Source of the DNA: Silvimonas terrae
GTDB taxonomy: Bacteria; Pseudomonadota; Gammaproteobacteria; Burkholderiales; Chitinibacteraceae
NCBI RefSeq assembly: GCF_014202765.1
Contig: NZ_JACHHN010000010.1
Coordinates: 1-64,000 of the forward strand
Length of the DNA: 64,000 bases
Reading direction: 5' to 3'
Shown: in pieces, positions 37,419-50,205 of the stretch
Layout of the letters: each line of letters begins with the position of its first letter
Position numbering within the stretch: position 1 is the stretch's first letter
Translations under genes and position numbers: made by a program
Notes under the pieces: generated by a model
Seen by the model: only the letters and a program-made list of their open reading frames with translations
Told to the model about the DNA's origin: nothing
Databases searched by the model: none

Positions 37419-38345
37419 ATGGTCAGATTTGAAGATTTACAGGTGTTTGTGCGGGCCGCAGAAACCGGCAGTTTCTCCGCCGCCGCGCGGGAACTGGACC
37501 TGACCCCCGCCGTGGCCAGCGCCGCGCTTAAACGGCTGGAAGCCACGCTGCAATCCCGCCTGTTTGTGCGCTCCACCCGCAGCCTGCGGTTAACCAGCGA
37601 TGGCGAGCGCTACCTGACTCACGCCCGCAGCGCGCTGGACGCACTGGCCAGTGGCCGGGAAGCCATTCACCAGGACAAACAACGTATCTCTGGCACGCTC
37701 AGCATTTCCATGCCATCCGATTTAGGGCGCAGTGCGCTGCTGGGCTGGCTGGATGTCTTCCAGCAACAGCACCCGGCCGTGAACCTGCAAATCCGCATCA
37801 GCGACCGCCTGGCAGACCTGTACCGGCAGCCCGTGGACATCGCCCTGCGTTACGGCCTGCTGGATGATTCCAGCCTGGTGGCGCTGCCCCTGGTGCCAGA
37901 CAATCGCCGGATTGTGGTCGCCGCGCCCGACTATCTGGCCCGCTACGGTCTTCCCCAAAGCCCGGCGCAGCTACGCCAGCACAACTGCCTGCGTTTTGTC
38001 CTGGGCGAAGTCACGCATGAACGCTGGCGCTTTGCCCAGGGAGAGGCGGACCATACCGTCAACGTACACGGCAACCGCGTCAGCGACGATGGCGAAATCG
38101 TCCGCCGCTGGGTGCTGGCGGGTAACGGCATTGCCTATAAATCCACGCTGGACGTATTGCCCGATCTGCGTGCTGGCCGCCTTGTCCCCCTGTTGCCGCA
38201 GTACGAAACCGAAGCCGCGCCGTTCTATCTGATCTGCGCCCATCGCCTGCAACTTTCCCCCACTGTGACCGCCCTGCGTGAACATTTGCAGGACTGCTTC
38301 AAACACTACCTAGCACCCGCCAACCCGCGCCAGGGCTGGGTTTGA
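37419..38345 (+). CDS. LysR family regulator, divergent to the reductase gene
   Basis: A 308-residue LysR protein. The HTH is FVRAAETGSFSAAARELDLTPAVASAALKRLEATL (about 9-43), and the effector domain starts near residue 90 (GTLSISMPSDLG). It belongs to the CrgA/DsdC-like branch common next to oxidoreductases. The divergent position with 142 bases between starts is the classic LysR layout, so the reductase and perhaps the SDR gene are its targets. ATG 37419 is chosen because it precedes VRFEDLQVF, the usual N-terminus. Confidence 0.9.
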   Translation: MVRFEDLQVFVRAAETGSFSAAARELDLTPAVASAALKRLEATLQSRLFVRSTRSLRLTSDGERYLTHARSALDALASGREAIHQDKQRISGTLSISMPSDLGRSALLGWLDVFQQQHPAVNLQIRISDRLADLYRQPVDIALRYGLLDDSSLVALPLVPDNRRIVVAAPDYLARYGLPQSPAQLRQHNCLRFVLGEVTHERWRFAQGEADHTVNVHGNRVSDDGEIVRRWVLAGNGIAYKSTLDVLPDLRAGRLVPLLPQYETEAAPFYLICAHRLQLSPTVTALREHLQDCFKHYLAPANPRQGWV

Positions 38346-38390
38346 CGGCGATAAGCCAACCAGCATGGAAAAAAATCTGCGTCAAAAGGC

Positions 38391-38419
38391 TTGACGGACC
38401 CGCAACCTTTCGGCAAAAT
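38391..38419 (+). promoter_or_regulatory. Promoter of the tRNA-Lys gene
   Basis: TTGACG (38391-38396), a 17-base spacer and CAAAAT (38414-38419) fit a sigma-70 promoter. The start point would fall just before the mature tRNA at 38432. Confidence 0.75.
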
Positions 38420-38431
38420 GCGCCGCTCTTT

Positions 38432-38507
38432 GGGTCGTTAGCTCAGCTGGTAGAGCAGCGGACTTTTAATCCGTTGGTCGCAGGTTCGAATCCCGCACGA
38501 CCCACCA
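38432..38507 (+). tRNA. tRNA-Lys (anticodon TTT)
   Basis: A 76-base cloverleaf with encoded CCA. GGGTCGT pairs with ACGACCC, and GCTC...GAGC forms the D arm. The anticodon stem CGGAC/.TCCG carries loop CTTTTAA with anticodon TTT. The T arm is GCAGG-TTCGAAT-CCCGC. Confidence 0.97.
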
Positions 38508-38515
38508 AAGATACA

Positions 38516-38555
38516 AGCAAACAGGCTGCCCTTCGGGGTGGCCTGTTTGCTTTTG
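38516..38555 (+). terminator. Terminator of the tRNA-Lys gene
   Basis: AGCAAACAGGC (38516-38526) pairs with GCCTGTTTGCT (38541-38551), enclosing CCC-TTCG-GGG, and is followed by TTTT. It begins nine bases after the tRNA end. Confidence 0.8.
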
Positions 38556-38567
38556 GGCTTATGCCGG

Positions 38568-38606
38568 CCCAATAAAAAGCCCCGCCAAGCGGGGCTTTTT
38601 ATTGGG
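38568..38606 (-). terminator. Terminator of the TonB receptor gene (bidirectional)
   Basis: CCCAATAAAAAGCCCCGC and its perfect reverse complement form an 18-bp stem around CAA. The GC core with flanking A and T tracts can stop transcription from both sides. It lies 16 bases after the receptor stop codon. Confidence 0.92.
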
Positions 38607-38621
38607 CAAGTCAGGCCTTGC

Positions 38622-40697
38622 CTAGTACTTGAACGCCAGCCTGGCCCAGAACGTCCGGCCCGGTTCATTGACCGGTGAATCGCCGGAATAACCAAAGCCG
38701 GCATCACCCGCCAGGTTCAGGTGTTCGGCATAGGTCTTGTTCAGGAGGTTATCGACCCCGGCGGTCAGTTGCACGTGTTTGCCCACCGCGTAACCACCGT
38801 TGAGCGAGAGCACGCCAAAGCCGCCGGTGGTGCCAAAGTCTTTGCCGACGACATTGCCCTCGTTCTCTGCTACCCGGTTCTGGGCGGTAACAAGCCGCCA
38901 GAGGGCGCCGGCTGACCACTGGTCGTGCTCCCAGGCCAGGGCGAGGCGGGTGTCCAGCGGGGGCATCTGCGCCAGAGGCTGGTTCATGCTCTGGTTCTGG
39001 CCCCAGGCATAGGCGGTGGACACGTCCAGTTGCCAGTTTTGAACAAAGCGCCAGGTCACGCCGGCCTCGCCACCGGCAATGCGGGCATTGATGTTGAGCG
39101 CTTGCGAGGTGGAGCCCATCATGCCGCCGCTGCTGTACAGAAAGAGGATGTAGTCCTGTACATAGCCGGCATAGGCCGACACCCAGGCTTTCAGGTTCTG
39201 GTCCTTGTATTGCGCACCCAGATCAAGCTGGGTGGTTTTTTCCGGTTTGACGCCGGTAAAGGCGTTGGTCGTGCTCGCAGGGCCGCTATCCGGAGAAAAC
39301 AGTTCCCAATAGTCCGGGAAGCGTTCGACATGCCCCAGCCCGATGAATACGGTGGCGGGCGCGTCTACCAGATCATGCTCATACCGGGCAAAGCCGGAGG
39401 GCAAGTTCTCGGCGCGGGTGTCGTTGAGGGTGGGATTGGCCATGCTCATCATGCCGGTGGTGGCTCGCCGGTCGGTTGCGATCGCGTGATCCAGCCGCAG
39501 GCCGGTCATCACGCGGCTGCCGCTCTGCGGCTTCCAGGTCAGCTGGGCAAACCCGCCAAGGGTGCTCATGTCGGCATCTTTGATCCACGGCATGCTGGCG
39601 TACGCACCTTCGCCAGAGGCAGAGCGGGACCGATGCGCGTTGCTGGATCCATCCAGGCCGGTAATCACGCTGATGTCGGTAGCGATGTCCAGCGTGGCTG
39701 CAACGCGGCCGCCCACGGTGCGGCGGTCCACTTCGGCAGCCATGGGCATGGGCATACTGCTCATCGGGTCGGGCGTGCGCAGGCTGTAGTTATCCATCAG
39801 GTGATCGGCGTAGTTGTAGTACACCTGTGCCTGTACCTTGCTGACCACGTCGCTGATATTCGTGCGCTCAAACTTCAGGTTGGCGCTTTCACGCTTGAAT
39901 TGCACGCCATCCATACTGCGGCCGGCATAGCGGGCATCCCCATTACCGGTACCCACGTTGAGCTCCAGCCGGGTCTGGTCATCGGGTGTCCAGCCCAGGG
40001 CGGCGTCCGTCGCCCATTTGTTCCAGGCCGAGGGCACATCGTGGCCAGCGCCGTCTTCGTAATCCCCTTCGTGTCCGTGATTGCCGGTAAAGCGCACATA
40101 GCCATCCGGCGTACCGGTGGTGGCATCGATATTGATATCGTTACGACCCCAGGAGCCGCCTTGCACCGCGCCGTCCAGCCGCACGCCCGCTGTATCAAAG
40201 CGTTGGGTGTCACGGTCAAACATGACCGTGCCGGCGGAGGAGCCCGGTCCCCAGATCACGCTTTCCGGGCCTTTGATCACGGTCAGCGTGTCAAAGCTGG
40301 ATGGGCTGATGTACGAGGTCGGGGCATCCATCCGCGCCGGGCAGGCACCCAGCATGGTGGTGCCGTCGGTAAGGATGTTGAGGCGGGAGCCGAACATGCC
40401 ACGCAATACCGGATCGCCATTGCTGCCTCCGTTACGTACGGCAGAGAAGCCGGGGATGGTTTTGAGGATGTCGGCGCCATCGCTGGCCGGCACGGGTTGG
40501 CGCGGTGCTTTGGGGTCGGTGACGATGGTCAGCGGCGAGCTATCGCGCACACCGGTGACCACCACGGAACCCAGGTCAATGATTTGGGAGGGGGGCGCTG
40601 TGACGGCGTCGTCAGCACGGGTTGATGCGGAGAAAACGGTGACGAGTGCGGTCGTCAACACAGATAGCCGCAGGGCGGCCGGGGATTGTTTTGTCAT
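38622..40697 (-). CDS. TonB-dependent copper receptor (OprC/NosA-like)
   Basis: A 691-residue outer-membrane receptor. A signal peptide (about 1-28) precedes the plug domain with SQIIDLGSVVVTGVRDSSPLTIV and the TonB-copper signature GACPARMDAPTSYISPSSFD. C119 and M123 (CPARM) correspond to the CxxxM copper-binding pair of Pseudomonas OprC. The barrel ends VNEPGRTFWARLAFKY. Methionine-rich stretches (PMSSMPMPMAAE and GMMSMANP) also suit copper. It lies 84 bases after a DUF2946 gene on the same strand, a pairing that supports a copper role. Regulation is not visible. Confidence 0.93.
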   Translation of the reverse strand: MTKQSPAALRLSVLTTALVTVFSASTRADDAVTAPPSQIIDLGSVVVTGVRDSSPLTIVTDPKAPRQPVPASDGADILKTIPGFSAVRNGGSNGDPVLRGMFGSRLNILTDGTTMLGACPARMDAPTSYISPSSFDTLTVIKGPESVIWGPGSSAGTVMFDRDTQRFDTAGVRLDGAVQGGSWGRNDINIDATTGTPDGYVRFTGNHGHEGDYEDGAGHDVPSAWNKWATDAALGWTPDDQTRLELNVGTGNGDARYAGRSMDGVQFKRESANLKFERTNISDVVSKVQAQVYYNYADHLMDNYSLRTPDPMSSMPMPMAAEVDRRTVGGRVAATLDIATDISVITGLDGSSNAHRSRSASGEGAYASMPWIKDADMSTLGGFAQLTWKPQSGSRVMTGLRLDHAIATDRRATTGMMSMANPTLNDTRAENLPSGFARYEHDLVDAPATVFIGLGHVERFPDYWELFSPDSGPASTTNAFTGVKPEKTTQLDLGAQYKDQNLKAWVSAYAGYVQDYILFLYSSGGMMGSTSQALNINARIAGGEAGVTWRFVQNWQLDVSTAYAWGQNQSMNQPLAQMPPLDTRLALAWEHDQWSAGALWRLVTAQNRVAENEGNVVGKDFGTTGGFGVLSLNGGYAVGKHVQLTAGVDNLLNKTYAEHLNLAGDAGFGYSGDSPVNEPGRTFWARLAFKY

Positions 40698-40780
40698 TTT
40701 GAATCGCCATGGGCGAGCCGCGCGCAGGCGCAGGCGGCACGCGAAATTGATCGGTGTTCAGGTAAACGCAGCGGAACAGA

Positions 40781-41152
40781 TCAGGCCAGTGGCGGCCCCC
40801 GGCCGGGCGGGCGCAGGCGGGGTTGGGCAAGCAGGGGAGGTGTGGTAACAGCAATGCCGGCTTGAACTGGCGTAAAGGCCAGTTGCTGCAGGGCCGGCAA
40901 CACCAGCAAGGGCAGGCTGGCAGTGACCCCATGCGCACACAGCGGACAAGACTGGAAGACCAGTTGCGAGACCGGGGTATCTGATTGGTCATCACCATGT
41001 GTGACGACCAGCTGGATACCAGAGCCACTGCACAACACCAGCGCGTTGGTTTGCGCGCTGAGCATGGCCATGTGCGCCGAGGGCAGGGCGAAGTTGAACA
41101 TCGCGACCAGCATCGCGAGTGCAACAAATCGAGTCCCCAGCCACTTTTTCAT
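40781..41152 (-). CDS. DUF2946 family protein, probably copper-related
   Basis: A 123-residue protein with an N-terminal membrane segment or signal (about 8-26), a CPLC motif (C69-P-L-C72) and a second hydrophobic segment (about 78-90), as in DUF2946. Family members often lie beside copper receptors and periplasmic copper proteins; the function is not established. The C-terminal tail is rich in Pro/Arg (PRLRPPGRGPP). I use ATG 41152 (MKKWLGTRF); a start 11 codons earlier gives a less typical signal. It precedes the TonB receptor and is probably in its operon. Confidence 0.82.
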   Translation of the reverse strand: MKKWLGTRFVALAMLVAMFNFALPSAHMAMLSAQTNALVLCSGSGIQLVVTHGDDQSDTPVSQLVFQSCPLCAHGVTASLPLLVLPALQQLAFTPVQAGIAVTTPPLLAQPRLRPPGRGPPLA

Positions 41153-41245
41153 GACTGCGGAATATATCACACCGGCATGTGCCACCGATGGTGGCCGCAG
41201 TGCGCCATGCGCCTCATCTTTATGGCGGCGGGTTCAGCCTTGGGA

Positions 41246-45628
<4,383 letters not shown>

Positions 45629-45644
45629 CGCCTGGACCGGCCGC

Positions 45645-46802
45645 TCAAGGTTCGTCTGCGATGAACTGCAAGGCCGTGGCTTCTTTGACCAGGTCCGCGT
45701 CGGTATCTACGTATTGCGCGGCAATGGTCTGAAAACGGGCCTGGCAGGCCAGAAATGCGTCACAGATGTCCGGGTCAAAATGACTGCCGCGCCCGTTCTT
45801 GATGAACGCCACCGCATCTTCATGGGCCATGGGGGCTTTGTAGACCCGCCGACTGACCAGGGCATCGTAGACATCAGCGACGGCCATCAGCCGGGCGGAG
45901 ATGGGAATGGCATCCCCCGCCAAACCTTCCGGATAGCCCGAACCATCCCATTTTTCCTGGTGGCCGTAGGCAATCTCTTTGGCAAAGTGCAGAAAATCGA
46001 TATCCATGCCCAACTGGTCTTCGGCATGCTGGATGGCGTCCCGGCCCAGCGTGGTATGCGCTTTCATGATTTCGAACTCTTCCGGCGTAAACCGGCCGGG
46101 TTTGAGCAAGATCCGGTCCGGGATACCGATTTTTCCAATGTCATGCAGCGGGGCCGACTTGAACAGCAGATCAATGGTGTGATCGGTCAGGAAATACCCA
46201 AAGCGCGGATGGTTTTTCAGGTGCTCGGCCAGCACCTTGACGTAGTTTTGTGTGCGGCGGATATGGTTGCCGGTTTCGTTGTCGCGGGTTTCCGCCAGTG
46301 ATGCCATGGCCAGGATAGTCACATCCTGAATGGCGGCCACTTCTTGCGTACGCCGGGCAACTTCCTGCTCCAGGTAGTCATTCTTGTCCCGCAGAAAATC
46401 CGCCGCAGCCTTGAGTTTAAGATGGGTGTCGATACGCGCCAGCACCACCGGCGGGCTGATGGGCTTGGTGATGTAATCCACCGCACCCAGTTCAAAGCCG
46501 CGCGTTTCATCTTCGTTCGATGACATGGCGGTCAGAAAGATGATCGGGATACGCGCAGTCTGCGGGTTGGCCTTCAAATCCCGCGCGACATCGTAACCAG
46601 ACAGGCCGGGCATCATGATGTCCAGCAAGATCAGATCGGGCAGGGTGGTGCTGCCGCGCACCAGCGCCAGGGCTTTGGCCCCGCTGTTGGCGACCTTGAG
46701 ATGATAGGTATCCCGCAGCAGGTTACTCATCAGCACCAGGTTTTCCGGGGTGTCGTCCACGATCAGGATGGTCGCGGCGTTATGCATGGTCGTTGGTGCC
46801 AT
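45645..46802 (-). CDS. RpfG-like response regulator with HD-GYP domain
   Basis: A 385-residue two-domain protein. The receiver (about 11-128) has the phospho-acceptor D61 in LLDIMMPGLSG and K113 in ITKPIS. The HD-GYP domain (about 160-360) has H220-D221 in PLHDIGKIG and an intact G289-Y-P291 in WDGSGYPEGL, so it should hydrolyse cyclic di-GMP. ATG 46802 has GGGGAA upstream. It is followed by the hybrid kinase gene and preceded, on the same strand, by an orphan TRAP binding protein gene 164 bases away. Confidence 0.95.
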   Translation of the reverse strand: MAPTTMHNAATILIVDDTPENLVLMSNLLRDTYHLKVANSGAKALALVRGSTTLPDLILLDIMMPGLSGYDVARDLKANPQTARIPIIFLTAMSSNEDETRGFELGAVDYITKPISPPVVLARIDTHLKLKAAADFLRDKNDYLEQEVARRTQEVAAIQDVTILAMASLAETRDNETGNHIRRTQNYVKVLAEHLKNHPRFGYFLTDHTIDLLFKSAPLHDIGKIGIPDRILLKPGRFTPEEFEIMKAHTTLGRDAIQHAEDQLGMDIDFLHFAKEIAYGHQEKWDGSGYPEGLAGDAIPISARLMAVADVYDALVSRRVYKAPMAHEDAVAFIKNGRGSHFDPDICDAFLACQARFQTIAAQYVDTDADLVKEATALQFIADEP

Positions 46803-46966
46803 ACGTTCCCCGAATTGGGGTTGGGATCACCTTGTTATACGAAATCCGCCGACAAGCCGCTACTTTGGGGCACAGATAACCAGAAGAAGAGGGAAAGCAC
46901 GCGCTGCGCAGGGGCAAAACCACCACCACGCCGCCGCAAACCAGACGGCGCAGTGGGGGCGGGTGA

Positions 46967-47935
46967 TCACTTCATCATGGCGGGCAGTACCTGGTTGAAC
47001 TCGTCCGAGCCCTGCAAGGCGCTGGCGTAGACCTGGATCATGCGGGCCACAAAAACCCCAGGGTCTTTGACGGGGACCGGCTGAATCCCGGCTTTGTGCA
47101 GTGTGGTTTCGGCATTGCCCAGTTGCTGCTTCCAGAGTGTCCGCATGACCGCGCCCGATTGCGTACCCAGACTTTGCAGCATGGCCTGATCGGCAGGCGT
47201 GAGGGTTTGCCAATATTTGCGCGAGACCACCAGGACCTCGGGGGTGACGATATGGTTGGTCAGCAACACGTTGCGCGCATATTTGTAGTTGCCGGTTTCC
47301 ACATAAGACGGCAGGTTGTTCTCTGCGCAATCAATGCGCCCGTCCTGGAACGCTTTGCTGATGTCGTTGAAAGGCACGATCACCGGCGTGGCGCCCAGTT
47401 GCCGCACCATGTCGTTGTACACGGGCGAATCCTGCACCCGCACCCGCAGGCCGGCAAAGTCTGATGGATAACGCACCACATGATTCATGCAATAGAACGA
47501 GCGTGAGCCGCCGTCATACCAGCCCAGCACTTTGAAACCCTTGTCCAGCAAGCTGCTGGCAATGCGGTTCCCCAGGCCTTCATCGAGCTTGCGGAACATG
47601 TGTTCTGAATCATGAAACACAAAGGGCAGGGTCAACAGCCGTGCCTGCGGCACCACGCCCGACAACGGCCCCAGGTTGAATACCGCAAAATCGATATCAC
47701 CCTGAGCCAGTTTCTGGATGGCTTGCGGCTGATCGCCCAGTTCGCTGTTGTTATAGGTGGTGATGGCAATGCGGCCGGCGCTGGCATCACGCACGGTATC
47801 GGCAAAGGCCTGCAACGCGCGGGATGACGCACTGTCGGCCGGGTGGGCGGACCAGGCGCGCAAGGCTTGCGCCGGCGTGATGGCGCTGCATAAAGCAAAT
47901 ATCAGGGTTGTCAGTATTGCGGGAAATTGCCACAT
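46967..47935 (-). CDS. TRAP transporter solute-binding protein (DctP family), orphan
   Basis: A 322-residue periplasmic binding protein with signal peptide MWQFPAILTTLIFALCSAITPAQA. DctP-family features are FADTVRDASAGRIAITTYNNSELGDQPQAIQKLAQGDIDFAV, the LGWYDGGSRSFYCMN segment and LRVRVQDSPVYNDMVRQLGATPVIVPFNDISKAFQDGRID, with the carboxylate-binding arginine in VRVQ. The dctQ/dctM membrane subunits are absent. Next to a signal operon, it may present a ligand to the kinase rather than a transporter; that is inference. ATG 47935 has AGGAGAAGG upstream; the earlier in-frame start overlaps this site. Confidence 0.9.
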   Translation of the reverse strand: MWQFPAILTTLIFALCSAITPAQALRAWSAHPADSASSRALQAFADTVRDASAGRIAITTYNNSELGDQPQAIQKLAQGDIDFAVFNLGPLSGVVPQARLLTLPFVFHDSEHMFRKLDEGLGNRIASSLLDKGFKVLGWYDGGSRSFYCMNHVVRYPSDFAGLRVRVQDSPVYNDMVRQLGATPVIVPFNDISKAFQDGRIDCAENNLPSYVETGNYKYARNVLLTNHIVTPEVLVVSRKYWQTLTPADQAMLQSLGTQSGAVMRTLWKQQLGNAETTLHKAGIQPVPVKDPGVFVARMIQVYASALQGSDEFNQVLPAMMK

Positions 47936-48227
47936 CGACCTTCTCCTCGACTGTTTTTCTGGTGGGGCGGGCAGAGTCATTGGTATGCACCGCGCCCAGG
48001 ATATGACAATTGCGTGACCCCGGCCGCGCGATTACGCCAAGGCATGACCAATGCCAAACAATCAGGCATTGCCTGTGGCCCAAACGCGACAACGGGTTTT
48101 CATCCGGATCGCACAATAACTTCATGAAACGGTGTCGTTTTCCTTCATGAAACGCCGGCATGCTCCGCCTGCCATCCACCGGGACTCAGGCCCGTGGGTG
48201 CTTCTCAAAACAGATGGAGTAGCGGAT

Positions 48228-49184
48228 ATGAAACTGAACTACCTTGCCGCCCTGCTGGCGGGAATGCTGGCGGCGCCGGCGATGGCCAGTGACTTCAGCG
48301 TGCCGTTTATTGCGCCCACGGTGTGGAACACCCCGCTTGACCGCATTGCCCAGGTGGCGTGCCACAACTGCTACCAGAAGCAGTACGCCCCGACGTTCAC
48401 GTCCGTGTTCAACAGTGTCCGCACGGTAGAGGTGGATTTCTGGGATCAGCAAGACGCAGTGAGCGGCGGCTCGGCCAAACACTGGTTTGTGCGGCATGAC
48501 GCCGGCACGCTGTTCCAGTCTGGCAATGACAACAACTGCACGGGCGACGGCACCGGCAAGAATGATCTGCAGGCCTGTCTGAACGACATCAAAGCCTGGA
48601 GCGATGCCAACGCCGCGCATTTCCCCATTATTGTGGTGCTGGATAAAAAACAGGGCTGGTCCAAAGCCAGTTCACAACGCACCCCGGCTGATCTGGATGA
48701 GCTGGTCAGCAATACCTTCGGCAGTGCGCTGTTCACGCCGGCAGACCTGAAAAACCAGATTGGCAGTACCGGCGCCTTGCAGACCGATCTTGCTGGCAAA
48801 AACTGGCCAACGGCCACGGCGCTGGCGGGCAAAATCATTCTGGTGCTCAACCATACCGAGAACCAGCGCCTGTCTGAATACGCCGAAGCGCGCGGTAGCA
48901 ACGCCAAAATCTTCATTTCGCCGGTGACCAATGGGCAGAATGATGTGAATGGCACAGTCAGCGGGATGTCCGCCACCGCCTCAGCCTGGGTGGCCATGAA
49001 CAATATGCAAAGCAGTGACCGATCCTGGGCCGTCAATAGCGATGCGGCGGGGCATATCGGGCGCGTCTGGGGAGATGATGGCGTGTCGTTTGCGGATCAC
49101 ATTGCCGGCCACGTGCACTTGTCTGCCTACTATGATTTTGCCGCCAACCAGGATGCCAACGGCTATCGCATCCGCCCGTTTTAA
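48228..49184 (+). CDS. Secreted PI-PLC-like (Ca2+-dependent phosphoinositide phospholipase C1) protein
   Basis: A 318-residue exported protein with signal peptide ending AMAS (about residue 20). It fits the PI-PLC-C1 family: ACHNCYQKQY (H46), VRTVEVDFWD (E68, D70) and HWFVRHDAG (H90) correspond to the catalytic histidines and metal-binding acidic residues of TIM-barrel phospholipases C. Phosphoinositides are rare in bacteria, so it may act on a host lipid or another phosphodiester; that is inference. ATG 48228 directly precedes the signal peptide. A terminator follows the stop; it is a single gene. Confidence 0.82.
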   Translation: MKLNYLAALLAGMLAAPAMASDFSVPFIAPTVWNTPLDRIAQVACHNCYQKQYAPTFTSVFNSVRTVEVDFWDQQDAVSGGSAKHWFVRHDAGTLFQSGNDNNCTGDGTGKNDLQACLNDIKAWSDANAAHFPIIVVLDKKQGWSKASSQRTPADLDELVSNTFGSALFTPADLKNQIGSTGALQTDLAGKNWPTATALAGKIILVLNHTENQRLSEYAEARGSNAKIFISPVTNGQNDVNGTVSGMSATASAWVAMNNMQSSDRSWAVNSDAAGHIGRVWGDDGVSFADHIAGHVHLSAYYDFAANQDANGYRIRPF

Positions 49185-49202
49185 GCTTGAAATTGCGGCC
49201 AG

Positions 49203-49231
49203 AAAAGCCCCGGGAAATCGGGGCTTTTTTC
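49203..49231 (+). terminator. Terminator of the PI-PLC-like gene
   Basis: AAAAGCCCCG and CGGGGCTTTT form a 10-bp stem around GGAAAT, followed by further T. It lies 18 bases after the stop codon. Confidence 0.9.
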
Positions 49232-49447
49232 TTTGCTAACAAGGGTTTGTAGTCCTTCTTCGCAGAGGGCTGACAGGTGCTGTCTGACACTGGCCCGCCG
49301 TCCGTCACGTCGCCGCCGCTTATCCGCTGTTTTGTTAGCCGCGTCACATCCATGACATCAGGATGCCGACAACATGTTCCCGCAAAGCTTGCCAACCCCC
49401 TGCTCGCCGCCCCTGATGGCTGGCGGTTTATCTGGAGGACTGCATCC

Positions 49448-50113
49448 ATGAATATCCTGCTTGTTTCCAACGATGCCGATGTACGTGAATCGGTGACGGC
49501 CAACCTGTTGAGCGCCGGTATGACGGCGGAACCCACCCTGAAAAACCCGGATTTGTTCGAGCGCCTGGCTGCGGCGGCGTATCGCCTGGTCATTGTGGAT
49601 TTCGGCCTGCGCACGGACCACAAAATGCTGGCCATGATCAAAAACCTGCGTGAGAAACAGTGGGGAACACCGGTGATGGTGCTGTCAGAGCGCTCAGAAA
49701 CACCGGCGGTGATCAACGCCCTGGCGCAGGGTGCAGATGCTTATGTGGTCAAGCCTTATGTACCGGCCGACCTTGTCGCCCGCATTCGCGCGCTGTTGCG
49801 CCGGGCAGTGGTGCAGCATCATCTGGATATTGAGGGCGGCAAGCTGGATGTCGATCACGACCACCGTCGGGTGTTTCTGGGCGGCACGGAACTGGCCTTG
49901 TCCCAGCGGGAATCCGCCCTGTTGTTCTTGTTGCTGGCCGACCCCTCCGTGGTGTGCAGCCGGCGGCAGATTCGTGCGGCGGTATACGGCCAGGATAACC
50001 CCGTGGCGGAAAGCACCATTGAAACGCTGGTGCATAGCCTGCGCAAGAAACTGGGCGCAGAAGCGATCGAGACGGTACGCGGCAATGGTTACCGCTTTGT
50101 GACCCGGCACTGA
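49448..50113 (+). CDS. OmpR-type response regulator
   Basis: A 221-residue response regulator: receiver (1-115) with D51 in LVIVDFGLR and the lysine of VVKPYVPADLVARIRALLRR, then an OmpR winged helix (about 125-220) ending TIETLVHSLRKKLGAEAIETVRGNGYRFV. It resembles the QseB/TctD branch. No sensor kinase gene adjoins it. ATG 49448 has GGAGGA eight bases upstream, so longer in-frame readings are rejected. Its partner may be a distant kinase. Confidence 0.93.
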   Translation: MNILLVSNDADVRESVTANLLSAGMTAEPTLKNPDLFERLAAAAYRLVIVDFGLRTDHKMLAMIKNLREKQWGTPVMVLSERSETPAVINALAQGADAYVVKPYVPADLVARIRALLRRAVVQHHLDIEGGKLDVDHDHRRVFLGGTELALSQRESALLFLLLADPSVVCSRRQIRAAVYGQDNPVAESTIETLVHSLRKKLGAEAIETVRGNGYRFVTRH

Positions 50114-50205
50114 CCAACGGCACAACTGGCCGGTCAGGTGTAGCAAAATAAGCGACAGACCGGTCAACTATAGAGCGGCGGCAAAGGCTGTCGTATTCTG
50201 TGGGT

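Noticed and set aside
38925-40625. 566-codon open frame antisense to the TonB receptor
   Set aside because: No recognisable domain; the receptor frame carries the plug and copper signatures.
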